A DNA stretch of 64,000 nucleotides. Source: Paenilisteria portnoyi (GTDB taxonomy: Bacteria; Bacillota; Bacilli; Lactobacillales; Listeriaceae). The stretch lies in contig NZ_JAASTT010000004.1 of assembly GCF_014322795.1 (NCBI RefSeq), forward strand, positions 107,960 through 171,959, given 5' to 3'. Under the pieces are notes generated by a model. The model had not been told where the DNA came from. It ran no database searches and saw nothing but the letters and a program-made list of their open reading frames with translations. Each line of letters starts with the position of its first letter. Position 1 is the stretch's first letter. This document shows, in pieces, positions 17,300 to 29,423 of this stretch. The position numbers and the translations under genes are program-made.

Positions 17300-20200
17300 T
17301 TAAATATGCTTCGTTTCTTCCAAATCTGCAACTTCTTGCTCTTTACCTAGTACGGATGATTTCAGCTTGCGGTAATGGTGGATACCGGTACCGGCTGGGA
17401 TCAGTTTACCTAGGATTACGTTTTCTTTCAAGCCGAGCAATTCATCGGTTTTACCTTTGATTGCTGCATCTGTAAGAACTCGTGTTGTTTCTTGGAAGGA
17501 TGCGGCGGACAGGAAGGAATCTGTTTCAAGGGATGCTTTTGTAATACCTAGCAATACTGGGCGTCCAGTTGCTGGTTGTTTGCCGGCAAGTAGTGCGTCA
17601 CGGTTAGACTCGGTAAATGTGTGCACATCCATTAATGTTCCTGGCAAGATATTTGTATCACCAGTGTCCATTACGCGGATTTTACGCAACATTTGACGAA
17701 CCATAACTTCAACGTGTTTATCGCCGATTTCAACCCCTTGCATCCGGTAAACTTTTTGTACCTCAGCAAGTAGATATTCTTGTACGGAAAGAACGTCGCG
17801 AACGCGAATCAATGCTTTCGGATCAATCGAACCTTCTGTTAGGGCTTCCCCACGGTCAACAATGTCTCCGATTTTAACGCGCAGGCGGGCAGTATAAGGA
17901 ATACTGTAGCTACGACGGTCTTCATCTTTACCTTGTATCACGATTTCTTGTTGACGATCGCGTGCTTCTTCAATAGAAACAACTTCACCCTCAACTTCGG
18001 TAATAATCGCTTGACCTTTAGGATTACGTGCTTCAAAAATCTCTTGGATACGTGGAAGACCTTGCGTGATATCGTCTCCGGCTACCCCACCTGTATGGAA
18101 CGTACGCATTGTAAGCTGTGTACCTGGTTCCCCGATGGATTGCGCGGCGATAATACCAACGGCTTCTCCGACTTCGACTTCTGTTCCTGTTGCCAAGTTT
18201 TTACCATAACATTTCTTACATACACCGTGTCGTGTGTTACATGTGAACGCAGAACGGATAGTTACTTTTTCAATACCAGCTTCGATAACAAGACGTGATT
18301 TAGCCTCTGTAATCAAGTCATTTTCAGCAACGATAACTTCGCCTGTTTCTGGGTGTCTGATCGATTTACGAGCATAACGACCTTCCAAACGTTCTTCCAA
18401 AGGCTCGATAATCTCCGTACCCTCGCGGATAGCTTCAATTTCAAGACCGCGGTCAGTGCCACAATCGTATTCACGAATGATAACATCTTGCGCCACGTCA
18501 ACCAAACGACGAGTAAGGTAACCTGAATCGGCTGTTTTAAGGGCTGTATCGGTAAGACCTTTACGCGCACCATGGGTTGAGATAAAGTATTCCAAGACAG
18601 TTAGTCCCTCACGGAAGTTCGATGTGATTGGAAGTTCTACGATACGTCCAGATGGATCGGCCATCAGACCACGCATACCTGCAAGCTGTGTAAAGTTGGA
18701 GATGTTACCACGAGCTCCTGAATCTTGCATCATGAAGATCGGGTTTAAGCGATCCAAACTCAAGATCAGTTTGCCTTGGATAACGTCTTTCGCTTCATTC
18801 CAGACAGCAATAACACGTTCGTATCTTTCGTCATCGGTAATCAAACCACGACGGAATGTTTTCGTAATTTTCTCTACTTTATCATGCGCTTCTTCAAGAA
18901 TGTCATGCTTTTCTTCCAGCGTCAAGATGTCGGCGATACCAACTGTCATACCAGCTTTTGTAGAGATTTTGAAACCTAGATCTTTCATGCGATCGAGCAT
19001 ACGAGAAGTTTCAGTGATATGGAACTTTTTGAAAACTTCCGCGATGATGTTTCCTAGGATTTTTTTCTTGAATGGGTCAACGATTTCTTGTTCTTGGATG
19101 AATTTTTTCACATCTGTGTTCGTATCCACGAAATATTTCTTAGGCGTTTCAACTTCAAGATTGTAATCTGTCGGTTCGTTAATATATGGGAATGTCGTTG
19201 GTAAAATTGTATTGAAAATTAGTTTACCAACTGTCGTAATTAATAATTGTTTGCGTTGCTCATCGGTAAATCTTTCGTTGTCAATCGATCCTGCAACAAC
19301 GGCGATACGCGAATGCAAATGAACATAACCGTTTTGGTATGCTAATTGCGCTTCGTTAATATCCGTGAAGACTGTACCTTCCCCAACTGTACCTTCCCGT
19401 TCAAGCGTCAAGTAGTAGTTACCTAGTACCATATCTTGAGAAGGCGTTACAACCGGTTTACCATCTTTCGGGTTCAAAATGTTTTGGGCAGCGAGCATCA
19501 AAATACGCGCTTCTGCTTGTGCTTCTGCGGATAGTGGGACATGGACAGCCATTTGGTCACCATCAAAATCGGCGTTATAAGCTGTACATACTAGCGGATG
19601 CAGACGAATCGCACGGCCTTCAACAAGTGTAGGTTCGAAAGCTTGGATACCTAGTCTATGCAAAGTAGGCGCGCGGTTAAGAAGTACTGGATGCTCACGA
19701 ATAACTTCTTCTAATACATCCCAAATTTCAGGTGAAGAACGTTCGATTTTGCGTTTTGCACTCTTAATGTTATGCGCAAGGCCACGACCAACCAATTCTT
19801 TCATCACGAAAGGCTTGAATAGTTCGAGTGCCATTTCTTTCGGAAGTCCACATTGGTACATCTTAAGGTTCGGACCAACTACGATAACGGAACGACCAGA
19901 ATAATCGACACGTTTACCTAGTAAGTTTTGACGGAAACGACCTTGTTTACCTTTCAGCATGTGAGACAGTGATTTCAGTGGGCGGTTACCTGGTCCTGTT
20001 ACCGGACGGCCACGACGACCATTATCAATCAAAGCATCGACTGCTTCTTGGAGCATCCGTTTTTCATTTTGCACGATGATGTTAGGCGCTCCTAAATCAA
20101 GCAAGCGTTTCAGACGGTTATTCCGGTTAATAACACGGCGATAAAGGTCATTCAAATCACTTGTCGCAAAACGTCCACCTTCAAGTTGAACCATTGGGCG

Positions 20201-20917
20201 GATTTCCGGCGGGATAACTGGAAGCACGTCAAGAACCATCCAACTTGGATCATTGCCGGAATGACGGAATGCTTCTAGAACTTCTAAACGACGAATCGCA
20301 CGAGTTCTACGTTGTCCTTGTGCCGATTTCAATTCTTCTTTCAAGCCATTTACTTCTTTTTCAAGTTGAATGTCTGCAAGAAGTTTTTTGATTGCTTCAG
20401 CGCCCATCCCAGCTTGGAACGATTGGCTATATTTCTCACGGTAAACGCGGTACTCTTTTTCAGAAAGCAATTGTTTCTTTTCAAGCGGTGTATCGCCTGG
20501 TTCTGTTACAACATAGGAAGCAAAATAGATAACTTCTTCTAAAGCACGCGGTGACATGTCAAGAGCAAGTCCCATACGGCTCGGAATACCTTTAAAGTAC
20601 CAAATATGTGTTACTGGTGCAGCTAGTTCAATGTGTCCCATACGTTCACGACGAACTTTGGACTTCGTAACTTCAACGCCACAGCGGTCACAAACTACGC
20701 CTTTATAGCGAACACGTTTGTATTTCCCACAAGAACATTCCCAGTCTTTCATTGGTCCGAAGATTCTTTCGCAGAACAAACCATCACGCTCAGGTTTCAG
20801 CGTACGATAGTTGATTGTTTCTGGTTTTTTAACTTCTCCGTGTGACCATGAACGAATTTTATCTGGAGACGCAAGACCTATTTTCATATACTCAAAATTT
20901 TTCACATCTAAAACCAA
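17300..20917 (-). CDS. rpoC: RNA polymerase beta' subunit
   Basis: A 1205-residue catalytic subunit. The N-terminal zinc ribbon is [20 protein letters not shown], the active-site Mg-binding loop is [12 protein letters not shown], and the second zinc-site cysteines ([13 protein letters not shown]) are present. The start is TTG at 20917: AGGAGGT lies 6 bp upstream and [15 protein letters not shown] matches the family N-terminus, whereas the frame upstream runs through the intergenic repeat. Separated from rpoB by 304 bp containing repeat copy B, an unusually long gap for this gene pair. Confidence 0.97.
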   Translation of the reverse strand: MVLDVKNFEYMKIGLASPDKIRSWSHGEVKKPETINYRTLKPERDGLFCERIFGPMKDWECSCGKYKRVRYKGVVCDRCGVEVTKSKVRRERMGHIELAAPVTHIWYFKGIPSRMGLALDMSPRALEEVIYFASYVVTEPGDTPLEKKQLLSEKEYRVYREKYSQSFQAGMGAEAIKKLLADIQLEKEVNGLKEELKSAQGQRRTRAIRRLEVLEAFRHSGNDPSWMVLDVLPVIPPEIRPMVQLEGGRFATSDLNDLYRRVINRNNRLKRLLDLGAPNIIVQNEKRMLQEAVDALIDNGRRGRPVTGPGNRPLKSLSHMLKGKQGRFRQNLLGKRVDYSGRSVIVVGPNLKMYQCGLPKEMALELFKPFVMKELVGRGLAHNIKSAKRKIERSSPEIWDVLEEVIREHPVLLNRAPTLHRLGIQAFEPTLVEGRAIRLHPLVCTAYNADFDGDQMAVHVPLSAEAQAEARILMLAAQNILNPKDGKPVVTPSQDMVLGNYYLTLEREGTVGEGTVFTDINEAQLAYQNGYVHLHSRIAVVAGSIDNERFTDEQRKQLLITTVGKLIFNTILPTTFPYINEPTDYNLEVETPKKYFVDTNTDVKKFIQEQEIVDPFKKKILGNIIAEVFKKFHITETSRMLDRMKDLGFKISTKAGMTVGIADILTLEEKHDILEEAHDKVEKITKTFRRGLITDDERYERVIAVWNEAKDVIQGKLILSLDRLNPIFMMQDSGARGNISNFTQLAGMRGLMADPSGRIVELPITSNFREGLTVLEYFISTHGARKGLTDTALKTADSGYLTRRLVDVAQDVIIREYDCGTDRGLEIEAIREGTEIIEPLEERLEGRYARKSIRHPETGEVIVAENDLITEAKSRLVIEAGIEKVTIRSAFTCNTRHGVCKKCYGKNLATGTEVEVGEAVGIIAAQSIGEPGTQLTMRTFHTGGVAGDDITQGLPRIQEIFEARNPKGQAIITEVEGEVVSIEEARDRQQEIVIQGKDEDRRSYSIPYTARLRVKIGDIVDRGEALTEGSIDPKALIRVRDVLSVQEYLLAEVQKVYRMQGVEIGDKHVEVMVRQMLRKIRVMDTGDTNILPGTLMDVHTFTESNRDALLAGKQPATGRPVLLGITKASLETDSFLSAASFQETTRVLTDAAIKGKTDELLGLKENVILGKLIPAGTGIHHYRKLKSSVLGKEQEVADLEETKHI

Positions 20918-20942
20918 TGGTCTACCTCCTATATTTGACGAG

Positions 20943-21106
20943 TGGCATATCCCAAGTAAATCGGCGGCAAGCGATCGCATTCTGCCACTTTTGCGGACTT
21001 CCGGTTCTCACATACGCAAGTATGCTCCGCTTCCGGCTTCCACAAAACTGACAGAATACAATCGCTTTCGCTCGATTTGTGTAAAGCAGAATGTACGTCT
21101 TACCCA
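20943..21106 (+). repeat. Structured intergenic repeat, family 1, copy B (between rpoB and rpoC)
   Basis: About 164 bp. The plus strand carries the same ends and central hairpin as the minus strand of copy A. The arms ATTCTGCCACTTTTG (20979-20993) and CAAAACTGACAGAAT (21043-21057) pair but differ in sequence from those of copy A. It is transcribed within the rpoBC message, directly before the rpoC ribosome site. Confidence 0.75.
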
Positions 21107-21221
21107 GCAGTTCAAAAGCTGATTTGGCGCTTTTCACTCGTCTAACGTTTTTGTTATTCCTGTTCTATTTTAGCTTCGCGCATTTAGTTCTCTAGAAAAT
21201 TAAATGCGCTTGGCTTATATA

Positions 21222-24200
21222 TTATTGATTCGAGTCGATTATACCTGCTGGCTTCGTTGGTTCGGAGACGATGTTGAAAGCGTCGTTTTGGGCGCCGAAT
21301 TCTTCGTCTTCTAGGTCGCGTAATTCGATTTCTTCTTTGTCTGCGGAGAGGATTTTTACGTCCATTCCTAGACTTTGAAGCTCTTTAATTAGTACCTTGA
21401 AGGATTCTGGTACGCCTGGTTCTGGGATGCTTTCGCCTTTGACAATGGCTTCGTATGTTTTCACACGGCCTACCACGTCATCGGATTTGATCGTCAGGAT
21501 TTCTTGAAGCGTGTAAGCGGCACCGTATGCTTCTAGTGCCCATACTTCCATCTCTCCAAAACGTTGTCCACCGAACTGTGCTTTACCGCCTAGTGGTTGT
21601 TGTGTTACTAGTGAGTAAGGTCCAGTTGAACGAGCATGTAATTTATCATCAACCATGTGGGCTAGTTTAATCATATACATAATACCGACAGAAATACGGT
21701 TATCAAAAGGTTCACCTGTACGTCCATCATAAAGCGTGGTTTTCGCATCTGGTGCCATACCGGATTCAGCAACTGTGCTCCATACGTCGTCATCGTTCGC
21801 GCCATCAAATACTGGTGTCGCGATGTGAATGCCGAGGTAACGAGCTGCCATACCTAAATGAAGCTCAAGTACTTGTCCGATGTTCATCCGTGATGGTACA
21901 CCTAGTGGGTTAAGCATGATATCAACTGGCGTTCCGTCTGGCATAAATGGCATATCTTCTTCTGGTAAAATACGAGAGATAACCCCTTTATTTCCGTGAC
22001 GTCCGGCCATTTTATCGCCTTCATGAATTTTACGTTTTTGAACGATATAAACACGAACGAGTTGGTTAACGCCTGGTGGTAACTCATCGCCAGCTTCACG
22101 TGTAAAGATTTTCACGTCAAGGACAATGCCGTCGCCGCCATGTGGTACGCGTAGAGATGTATCGCGAACTTCACGGGCTTTTTCACCGAAGATTGCGTGT
22201 AGTAAACGTTCTTCTGCTGTCAGCTCGGTTACACCTTTTGGCGTTACTTTACCAACGAGCAAGTCGCCGTCTTTTACTTCTGCTCCGACACGGATAACGC
22301 CACGTTCGTCAAGATCGCGCAATGCGTCTTCCCCAACGTTTGGAATATCACGAGTCATTTCCTCAGGTCCGAGTTTCGTATCACGAGCTTCTGATTCAAA
22401 TTCTTCAATATGAATCGACGTGTAAACATCATCTTTTACAAGACGTTCACTCATGATAATCGCATCCTCATAGTTATAACCGTCCCAAGTCATGAATGCT
22501 ACAAGAACATTACGACCTAGAGCAAGCTCACCAGAGTCCATCGAAGGACCGTTACCAAGGATTTCGCCTTTTGTTACGCGGTCTCCTTCTGCAACGTTTG
22601 GCGATTGGTTATAACACGTACCATGATTCGAACGAACAAATTTGCGCAGTGTATATTTATCAATACCACCGCTAACTTCTTTGCCATCCACTTCAGAAAT
22701 ACGGCGAACCCAGATTTCTTTGGCTTCCACGTGTTCCACAAGTCCATCATGCTTACATACAACAGCAGCACCAGAGTCACGGGCAGAAACGTGTTCCATA
22801 CCTGTTCCAATGATTGGCGCTTCTGGATTTAAAAGTGGAACCGCTTGACGTTGCATGTTGGCTCCCATTAACGCACGGTTGGAGTCATCATTTTCAAGGA
22901 ACGGGATACATGCCGTCGCAACCGAAACAACTTGTTTTGGCGATACGTCCATGTAATCGATACGTTCTTTTTCAACAGCTAAATTGGCAGAACGGAAACG
23001 CGCCATAACTTCTTCTTCTGTAAAAGTACCGAGCTCATCTAATTTCGAGTTCGCTTGGGCCACTACATAGTTATCCTCTTCGTCCGCAGTCAGATAATCA
23101 ATCGTATCTGTTACGCGGTTCGTTTCAGGATCAACGCGACGATATGGTGTTTCGATAAAGCCAAACTTGTTCACTTTTGCAAAGGAAGACAAGGAGTTAA
23201 TCAGTCCAATATTCGGTCCCTCAGGCGTTTCAATCGGACACATACGACCATAGTGGGAATAATGCACGTCACGTACTTCATAACCAGCACGTTCACGCGT
23301 CAAACCACCGGGTCCAAGCGCTGAAAGACGACGTTTATGCGTCAATTCGGCAAGCGGGTTCGTTTGATCCATAAACTGTGATAACTGCGAGCTACCAAAG
23401 AATTCTTTTATGGATGCCACAACTGGACGAATATTAATCAATTGTTGCGGTGTCACGGTGCTCATGTCTTGAATCGACATACGCTCACGAACGACACGCT
23501 CCATACGGGACAAACCGATACGGAATTGATTTTGTAAAAGCTCTCCAACTGAACGCAAACGACGGTTACCAAGATGGTCAATATCGTCCGTGTCGCCTAC
23601 TCCGTGAAGTAGGTTGAAGAAATAACTGATAGAAGAAATAATATCGGCTGGCGTAATGTGTTTCACGCTCGCATCAATATAAGCATTACCAATAACATTG
23701 ATAATTTTTTCTTCTTCGCTGTTTGGTGCGTAAATTTTGATAGATTGAACAACAACGCTGTCTTCCATAACGCCATCAGTTGGACGGAGTGTTCGGAATC
23801 CGACGCCATTTTCAAGATTCTCAATAATAGAATCCAATTTACGACGATCTAAAATCTCACCTTTAGACGCGATAATTTCACCAGTTTCTGGATCAACTAA
23901 CGTTTCTGCCAGTGTTTGGTTAAATAGACGGTTTTTCAGATGCACTTTTTTGTTGATTTTGTAACGACCAACATTCGCTAAATCATAACGTTTTGGATCG
24001 AAAAAGCGCGATACTAGCAAGCTCTTCGCATTTTCAACTGTCGGTGGTTCACCAGGACGCAAGCGCTCATAAATTTCAAGCAATGCTTTGTCCGCATTAT
24101 CGGTATTATCTTTCTCAAGTGTGTTGCGTAAGTAGTCATTCTCCCCGATTAACTCCAAGATTTCGCTATCGGAGCCAAATCCAAGCGCACGTAAAAGAAC

Positions 24201-24779
24201 AGTAACTGGTAATTTACGCGTCCGGTCGATTCTTACATGAACAACATCTTTCGCGTCTGTTTCATACTCAAGCCACGCCCCACGGTTAGGGATGACAGTA
24301 GAACCAAAACCTTTTTTACCGTTTTTGTCGAGTTTTCCGTTAAAATAAACACCTGGAGAACGCACTAATTGCGATACAATAACACGCTCGGCGCCATTGA
24401 TAACAAACGTCCCCATCTCGGTCATAAGCGGGAAATCACCCATAAATACTTCTTGGTCTTTCACTTCACCCGTCTCTTTATTAATAAGACGTAACTTCAC
24501 GCGCAATGGTGCTGCATAATTAGCATCGCGGTTTTTCGACTCTTCTACTGAATATTTCGGATCTCCCAAATTGTAGTCGATAAATTCTAGTGACAAATTC
24601 CCAGCAAAATCCTCAATTGGAGAAATATCGCGGAACATTTCACGTAATCCCTCATCCAAAAACCATTGGTAGGACTTCGATTGAATCTCGATTAAGTTTG
24701 GTAACTCCAACACTTCACTAATACGAGCGAAACTTCTACGTTGGCGATGTCTTCCGTACTGAACTAGTTGACCTGACAA
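21222..24779 (-). CDS. rpoB: RNA polymerase beta subunit
   Basis: A 1185-residue subunit forming, with beta', the polymerase active centre. The rifampicin-binding cluster reads [20 protein letters not shown] then [13 protein letters not shown], the susceptible form at all the usual positions. The start is taken as TTG at 24779 (M)[19 protein letters not shown], following GAGAGGGTGAATGAG and matching the Bacillus N-terminus, which also uses TTG; the open frame extends 20 codons further without a ribosome site. A 5' leader of roughly 210 nt with an AAGAAAA/TTTTCTT hairpin separates it from its promoter. Confidence 0.97.
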   Translation of the reverse strand: MSGQLVQYGRHRQRRSFARISEVLELPNLIEIQSKSYQWFLDEGLREMFRDISPIEDFAGNLSLEFIDYNLGDPKYSVEESKNRDANYAAPLRVKLRLINKETGEVKDQEVFMGDFPLMTEMGTFVINGAERVIVSQLVRSPGVYFNGKLDKNGKKGFGSTVIPNRGAWLEYETDAKDVVHVRIDRTRKLPVTVLLRALGFGSDSEILELIGENDYLRNTLEKDNTDNADKALLEIYERLRPGEPPTVENAKSLLVSRFFDPKRYDLANVGRYKINKKVHLKNRLFNQTLAETLVDPETGEIIASKGEILDRRKLDSIIENLENGVGFRTLRPTDGVMEDSVVVQSIKIYAPNSEEEKIINVIGNAYIDASVKHITPADIISSISYFFNLLHGVGDTDDIDHLGNRRLRSVGELLQNQFRIGLSRMERVVRERMSIQDMSTVTPQQLINIRPVVASIKEFFGSSQLSQFMDQTNPLAELTHKRRLSALGPGGLTRERAGYEVRDVHYSHYGRMCPIETPEGPNIGLINSLSSFAKVNKFGFIETPYRRVDPETNRVTDTIDYLTADEEDNYVVAQANSKLDELGTFTEEEVMARFRSANLAVEKERIDYMDVSPKQVVSVATACIPFLENDDSNRALMGANMQRQAVPLLNPEAPIIGTGMEHVSARDSGAAVVCKHDGLVEHVEAKEIWVRRISEVDGKEVSGGIDKYTLRKFVRSNHGTCYNQSPNVAEGDRVTKGEILGNGPSMDSGELALGRNVLVAFMTWDGYNYEDAIIMSERLVKDDVYTSIHIEEFESEARDTKLGPEEMTRDIPNVGEDALRDLDERGVIRVGAEVKDGDLLVGKVTPKGVTELTAEERLLHAIFGEKAREVRDTSLRVPHGGDGIVLDVKIFTREAGDELPPGVNQLVRVYIVQKRKIHEGDKMAGRHGNKGVISRILPEEDMPFMPDGTPVDIMLNPLGVPSRMNIGQVLELHLGMAARYLGIHIATPVFDGANDDDVWSTVAESGMAPDAKTTLYDGRTGEPFDNRISVGIMYMIKLAHMVDDKLHARSTGPYSLVTQQPLGGKAQFGGQRFGEMEVWALEAYGAAYTLQEILTIKSDDVVGRVKTYEAIVKGESIPEPGVPESFKVLIKELQSLGMDVKILSADKEEIELRDLEDEEFGAQNDAFNIVSEPTKPAGIIDSNQ

Positions 24780-24996
24780 CTCATTCACCCTCTCAAATAA
24801 ACTAAATTTATTAAGCACATTGCAGCAAAAATAGTACAATGGAACTTGGCAAAAATACCTAAAAAAGACAAAAAGAAAGCGGGTTCCTCAAAGAAAACCA
24901 CTATTTTCTTGCTATGTGAACCAAACAGGCTAAAACTGCAATTCCTCGCGTACGCACCGCTAAATATGGTGATATCGATTCTTTTGGCATCTTACT

Positions 24997-25025
24997 ATAA
25001 TAGCATAGCGAAAAGACAGAGTCAA
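24997..25025 (-). promoter_or_regulatory. rpoB promoter
   Basis: Minus strand TTGACT, exactly 17 bp, TATTAT. It lies 19 bp beyond the degenerate end of the CRISPR array and gives an untranslated leader of about 210 nt before the rpoB TTG. Confidence 0.8.
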
Positions 25026-25043
25026 CGATTAGGACTCCATCTT

Positions 25044-27980
25044 TTTTGATTTGTTATAAAGTTCTGAGAGTACTAAAACCGGACGCAAGCATGGCGTGAC
25101 TTGCGGACGTTTTACAGTAGCTAAAATTCTGAGAGTACTAAAACAACACCATTGTGTTAATCCCGAACAATCAAGTTTTACAGTAGCTAAAATTCTGAGA
25201 GTACTAAAACGCAAATAATTCTTCATAAATCCTGTGTTCGGTTTTACAGTAGCTAAAATTCTGAGAGTACTAAAACTATTCAGATGCAGTTTTCTTTTGA
25301 GTGAAAGTTTTACAGTAGCTAAAATTCTGAGAGTACTAAAACATCATTTACGATTACTGATTCTGATACGATGTTTTACAGTAGCTAAAATTCTGAGAGT
25401 ACTAAAACAGAATATCAAAAAGGCAAGGTAACAGCCGCGTTTTACAGTAGCTAAAATTCTGAGAGTACTAAAACATGTCACTTAAAAGTTCTTTTATACG
25501 TGGCGTTTTACAGTAGCTAAAATTCTGAGAGTACTAAAACAGTATGTGGTTAATTGTCCGTCTGATACGTGTTTTACAGTAGCTAAAATTCTGAGAGTAC
25601 TAAAACAGTAGCGTAATTGCGGATTTAGTGAGAGAGGTTTTACAGTAGCTAAAATTCTGAGAGTACTAAAACCGACGGAACCTATATACCGCTCACCGTG
25701 AAGTTTTACAGTAGCTAAAATTCTGAGAGTACTAAAACACAGAGAGCAGTACGCAGAACCCGCTAAATGTTTTACAGTAGCTAAAATTCTGAGAGTACTA
25801 AAACTATAGTTGTAGCCAGCCACTCGCACTAGAAGTTTTACAGTAGCTAAAATTCTGAGAGTACTAAAACTAGCCGCACGTCCTATTAAAGCAAGACCAA
25901 AGTTTTACAGTAGCTAAAATTCTGAGAGTACTAAAACAGAATGTTACGAACGCACTTCCCAACGCCGGTTTTACAGTAGCTAAAATTCTGAGAGTACTAA
26001 AACTGCAGGTTATTTGTTAAAAGCGATGAATCAGTTTTACAGTAGCTAAAATTCTGAGAGTACTAAAACAGATACGTCTGTTGCTGAAAACGTGAGCTAG
26101 TTTTACAGTAGCTAAAATTCTGAGAGTACTAAAACAACGATACCGTTCTGATGTGATCCAACGTAGTTTTACAGTAGCTAAAATTCTGAGAGTACTAAAA
26201 CCAGGTATCTGGCAATCGCTCCACTTGAAAGTTTTACAGTAGCTAAAATTCTGAGAGTACTAAAACTGCGCTATAGGCTTTCTCTAGTTGTTGTTCGTTT
26301 TACAGTAGCTAAAATTCTGAGAGTACTAAAACCCTATGTTTGGGCTAGATATTATCAATGTAGTTTTACAGTAGCTAAAATTCTGAGAGTACTAAAACGA
26401 TGGTGCCTGCGCTTGGCTTTATCATTCGGTTTTACAGTAGCTAAAATTCTGAGAGTACTAAAACATTTATTTGTTCAAGATTATACGCAGCTCAGTTTTA
26501 CAGTAGCTAAAATTCTGAGAGTACTAAAACGTCAAAAAAAAGGCGGACGAAGTAACAGCTGTTTTACAGTAGCTAAAATTCTGAGAGTACTAAAACTAGA
26601 GATAGCGTTAATAGCGCGTAACTGGAGTTTTACAGTAGCTAAAATTCTGAGAGTACTAAAACGAATCAACGTCCTTTGGGCGTTACAGGCTTGTTTTACA
26701 GTAGCTAAAATTCTGAGAGTACTAAAACAAGTGTTAGTGATGGCAAAGTTTCGAGGGAAGTTTTACAGTAGCTAAAATTCTGAGAGTACTAAAACGCATT
26801 CGCAGAAAGCGATAAATTGAATGTTGTTTTACAGTAGCTAAAATTCTGAGAGTACTAAAACGAAGTTTCATTACAATTCACCTTCCTCACCGTTTTACAG
26901 TAGCTAAAATTCTGAGAGTACTAAAACGCAAGTACATCCTTTTTCCGAATAACATCAGTTTTACAGTAGCTAAAATTCTGAGAGTACTAAAACCCGTATC
27001 CTTTGGAACCACGAATGTTAAGGTTTTACAGTAGCTAAAATTCTGAGAGTACTAAAACGCCGTTAATTATCAACGCAGGCATACAAATGTTTTACAGTAG
27101 CTAAAATTCTGAGAGTACTAAAACATTCAAGTGATCCCTCAGAGACATATTTCTGTTTTACAGTAGCTAAAATTCTGAGAGTACTAAAACCATAACCTGT
27201 CAATTCTATCACCTACCTTTGTTTTACAGTAGCTAAAATTCTGAGAGTACTAAAACGTAGAACAAAGGGAGATGCAGATACTCTAAGTTTTACAGTAGCT
27301 AAAATTCTGAGAGTACTAAAACGATATGGGGTAGGCTTATTATCGGTGCTGGGTTTTACAGTAGCTAAAATTCTGAGAGTACTAAAACAATAGCGATATT
27401 TTGCCATGCTCCACCGTCGTTTTACAGTAGCTAAAATTCTGAGAGTACTAAAACATATTCTTAATCGTGTTCTTAAGAAGATTTGTTTTACAGTAGCTAA
27501 AATTCTGAGAGTACTAAAACATGGACGTGAAGAGGGAAGCGGGAAAGCTTGTTTTACAGTAGCTAAAATTCTGAGAGTACTAAAACACCGTACCTACCAC
27601 TAGCCCGCAAAACGAGTTTTACAGTAGCTAAAATTCTGAGAGTACTAAAACCAGTTGACGGCAATCAATTTCAAGAACGATGTTTTACAGTAGCTAAAAT
27701 TCTGAGAGTACTAAAACCGCGACATCTCAAGAGTTGTACTAGAAAGTGTTTTACAGTAGCTAAAATTCTGAGAGTACTAAAACTAAGGTAGAAGGCAACA
27801 TCTTTAGCTTGCTGTTTTACAGTAGCTAAAATTCTGAGAGTACTAAAACGTATATCTACCGCCACGCTGTTGCACATAAGTTTTACAGTAGCTAAAATTC
27901 TGAGAGTACTAAAACTTGTAGTGGTGTTTCTTACTACTCTCTTAGTTTTACAGTAGCTAAAATTCTGAGAGTACTAAAAC
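25044..27980 (-). CRISPR. CRISPR array, 44 full repeats plus one degenerate terminal repeat, 44 spacers
   Basis: The 36-bp repeat (plus strand begins GTTTTACAGTAGCTAAAATT and ends GAGAGTACTAAAAC) recurs every 65-67 bp from 25109 to 27980 with 29-31 bp spacers, and all full copies look identical. The copy at 25044-25079 keeps only its right half and marks the old, leader-distal end. The crRNA strand is minus (GTTTTAGTACTCTCAG...), like the cas genes, and resembles the repeats of S. thermophilus CRISPR1 and S. aureus type II-A loci. No two spacers looked alike; spacer targets cannot be searched here. Confidence 0.99.
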
Positions 27981-28029
27981 CTCAAATCACACTAAGGTTC
28001 CTAGTAAAAACTACTGCTCCTTCATTATA
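27981..28029 (-). promoter_or_regulatory. CRISPR leader end and pre-crRNA promoter
   Basis: Directly against the first repeat the minus strand reads ATTTGAG (27981-27987), the leader-anchoring sequence known from streptococcal type II-A loci, where it directs spacer insertion. About 37 nt upstream is TGTTATAAT (28024-28029 plus TG), an extended -10 without a good -35, which would start the pre-crRNA near 28017. Confidence 0.75.
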
Positions 28030-28052
28030 ACACAGGCTTCAACATCCTGCTA

Positions 28053-29114
28053 TTACTCACTATACAGGAATTCATACTCCAATTGTGTATACGTATCGAT
28101 CATTCCTGCCTCAAAATCATAATAGCAAAACAGCTCATTTATAATCTTAATCAAGACCAGCTCCCGTAGAGACATTTGAATACTTTGTTTTTTATTTGTA
28201 AACAGATACGGTGCCACTGTCTTCAAGTAGTTCATAAAATCAACATAGCTCGGCACAGACATGTCAGGATAATTATTACACACCCGCTCATACAGAACTT
28301 CACTTTCAACAAGCGCATGAACTTCCCGTCCAGCCACTAAAATATTCTCAATATACCGCTCACTCACATAGACATAGCCAATCTGACTGGGAAATATAAT
28401 ACTAAAAAAATGCGGATGTCTCTCTGTTAAAATCTCTATTTGCCTCATAATCTTTTCGTATTCATCATAATGCAACGTATCATCAATATTTTTTATCATG
28501 AGTAAGATAGGTTGCGCAGAGTTCTCTAAATTAATATTAAGAATTTCCAACAATAACAAATACTTCGAATAGCCATCAATATATTCAATTGCATAACTCA
28601 AATCTTGAAACTCCGGTAACATCGAAACATTTTTTTGTAATAGATTGAGGGCATTAATTTCTTCAACCAAAATTCCCCACTCAATATTTTGTCCACTATT
28701 AATTTGCTCCAACGCCCCATCAGCATTCATTTTTCTAGCGATTTCATCTAGCTGATAATTAATCGCCTCAATATTTTTAGTTATATCGAGATTTTGAATG
28801 ATTCGATTCATCATTTCGAAAATCGGCGTTCCTTTTTTCACATTCAATAAATCATGAATATCCGTTACCGACTCAATGATTAACGTCTGGAATTTATTCC
28901 TTGATAAACTCTGCCCATCTTCAAAAATTTCAGGCTCTTTATATTGAAGTATGCTAAGTTCCGCCTCCGTGTATTTATGTTTACTCAAGAACCAAGATAA
29001 ATTCTGCCATAACTGCTGTTTCAATTCACTGTTATCCCCAACAACCTGCATTAACTGACCAAAATTCATCTCTATTTGAGCCAGCTTCGGATGTGAAAAA
29101 GTCCACAAATTCAT
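28053..29114 (-). CDS. csn2: Long-form Csn2 (S. thermophilus CRISPR1 type), adaptation protein
   Basis: A 353-residue protein, last gene of the cas operon, overlapping cas2 by ATGA. It starts MNLWTFSHPKLAQIEMNFG and contains VVGDNSELKQQLWQNLSWF near 25-43, LLMIKNIDDTLHYDEYEKI near 205-225 and FPSQIGYVYV near 245, which fit the long (about 350 aa) Csn2 form of the S. thermophilus CRISPR1 locus rather than the 220-residue S. pyogenes form. Csn2 rings bind DNA ends and act with Cas1, Cas2 and Cas9 in spacer acquisition. The assignment uses length, position and remembered similarity; no alignment was run. Confidence 0.8.
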   Translation of the reverse strand: MNLWTFSHPKLAQIEMNFGQLMQVVGDNSELKQQLWQNLSWFLSKHKYTEAELSILQYKEPEIFEDGQSLSRNKFQTLIIESVTDIHDLLNVKKGTPIFEMMNRIIQNLDITKNIEAINYQLDEIARKMNADGALEQINSGQNIEWGILVEEINALNLLQKNVSMLPEFQDLSYAIEYIDGYSKYLLLLEILNINLENSAQPILLMIKNIDDTLHYDEYEKIMRQIEILTERHPHFFSIIFPSQIGYVYVSERYIENILVAGREVHALVESEVLYERVCNNYPDMSVPSYVDFMNYLKTVAPYLFTNKKQSIQMSLRELVLIKIINELFCYYDFEAGMIDTYTQLEYEFLYSE

Positions 29115-29419
29115 ATAACCACCATCCTATTAGCACCAATTTTATCTTCGTGACGCGCTTTTTTACCGACAATCAATACCATATCCTCAAATTGTTTCTC
29201 CGTCACCATCAGCAACCGAATATGTCCCTCCTCCGGTGCCTGAACACTGATTCGCTTATAATATTTTTTAGCAAAAACGCGATTTGGGCAAGTTCTAACA
29301 TACACAGAGTATTGAAGCATTTCAAATCCATTCTTTAATAATAACTTACGAAAATGACGATACCGCCTTTTTTGCGTACTCGTCTCCACCGGCAAATCAA
29401 AAAAGCATACTACTCTCAT
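29111..29419 (-). CDS. cas2: Cas2
   Basis: A 102-residue protein starting MRVVCFFDLPVETSTQKRRY, with the conserved Asp8 after the first beta strand and the QYSVYVRTC segment of type II Cas2. With Cas1 it forms the integrase that inserts new spacers. The start at 29419 is used because GTGAGG lies 9 bp upstream; it begins 4 nt after the cas1 stop. The frame can be read 10 codons further upstream into cas1 without a ribosome site. Confidence 0.95.
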   Translation of the reverse strand: MRVVCFFDLPVETSTQKRRYRHFRKLLLKNGFEMLQYSVYVRTCPNRVFAKKYYKRISVQAPEEGHIRLLMVTEKQFEDMVLIVGKKARHEDKIGANRMVVI

Positions 29420-29423
29420 AATG

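Noticed and set aside
24846..25049. 67-codon plus-strand frame upstream of rpoB starting [16 protein letters not shown]
   Set aside because: It lies antisense to the rpoB leader and overlaps the rpoB promoter; no ribosome site; the basic start is due to an A-rich strand.
25234..27877. Open frames repeating FTVAKILRVLK or FSTLRILATVK across the array
   Set aside because: They are translations of the CRISPR repeat; the 66-bp period keeps the frame open. They are not proteins.
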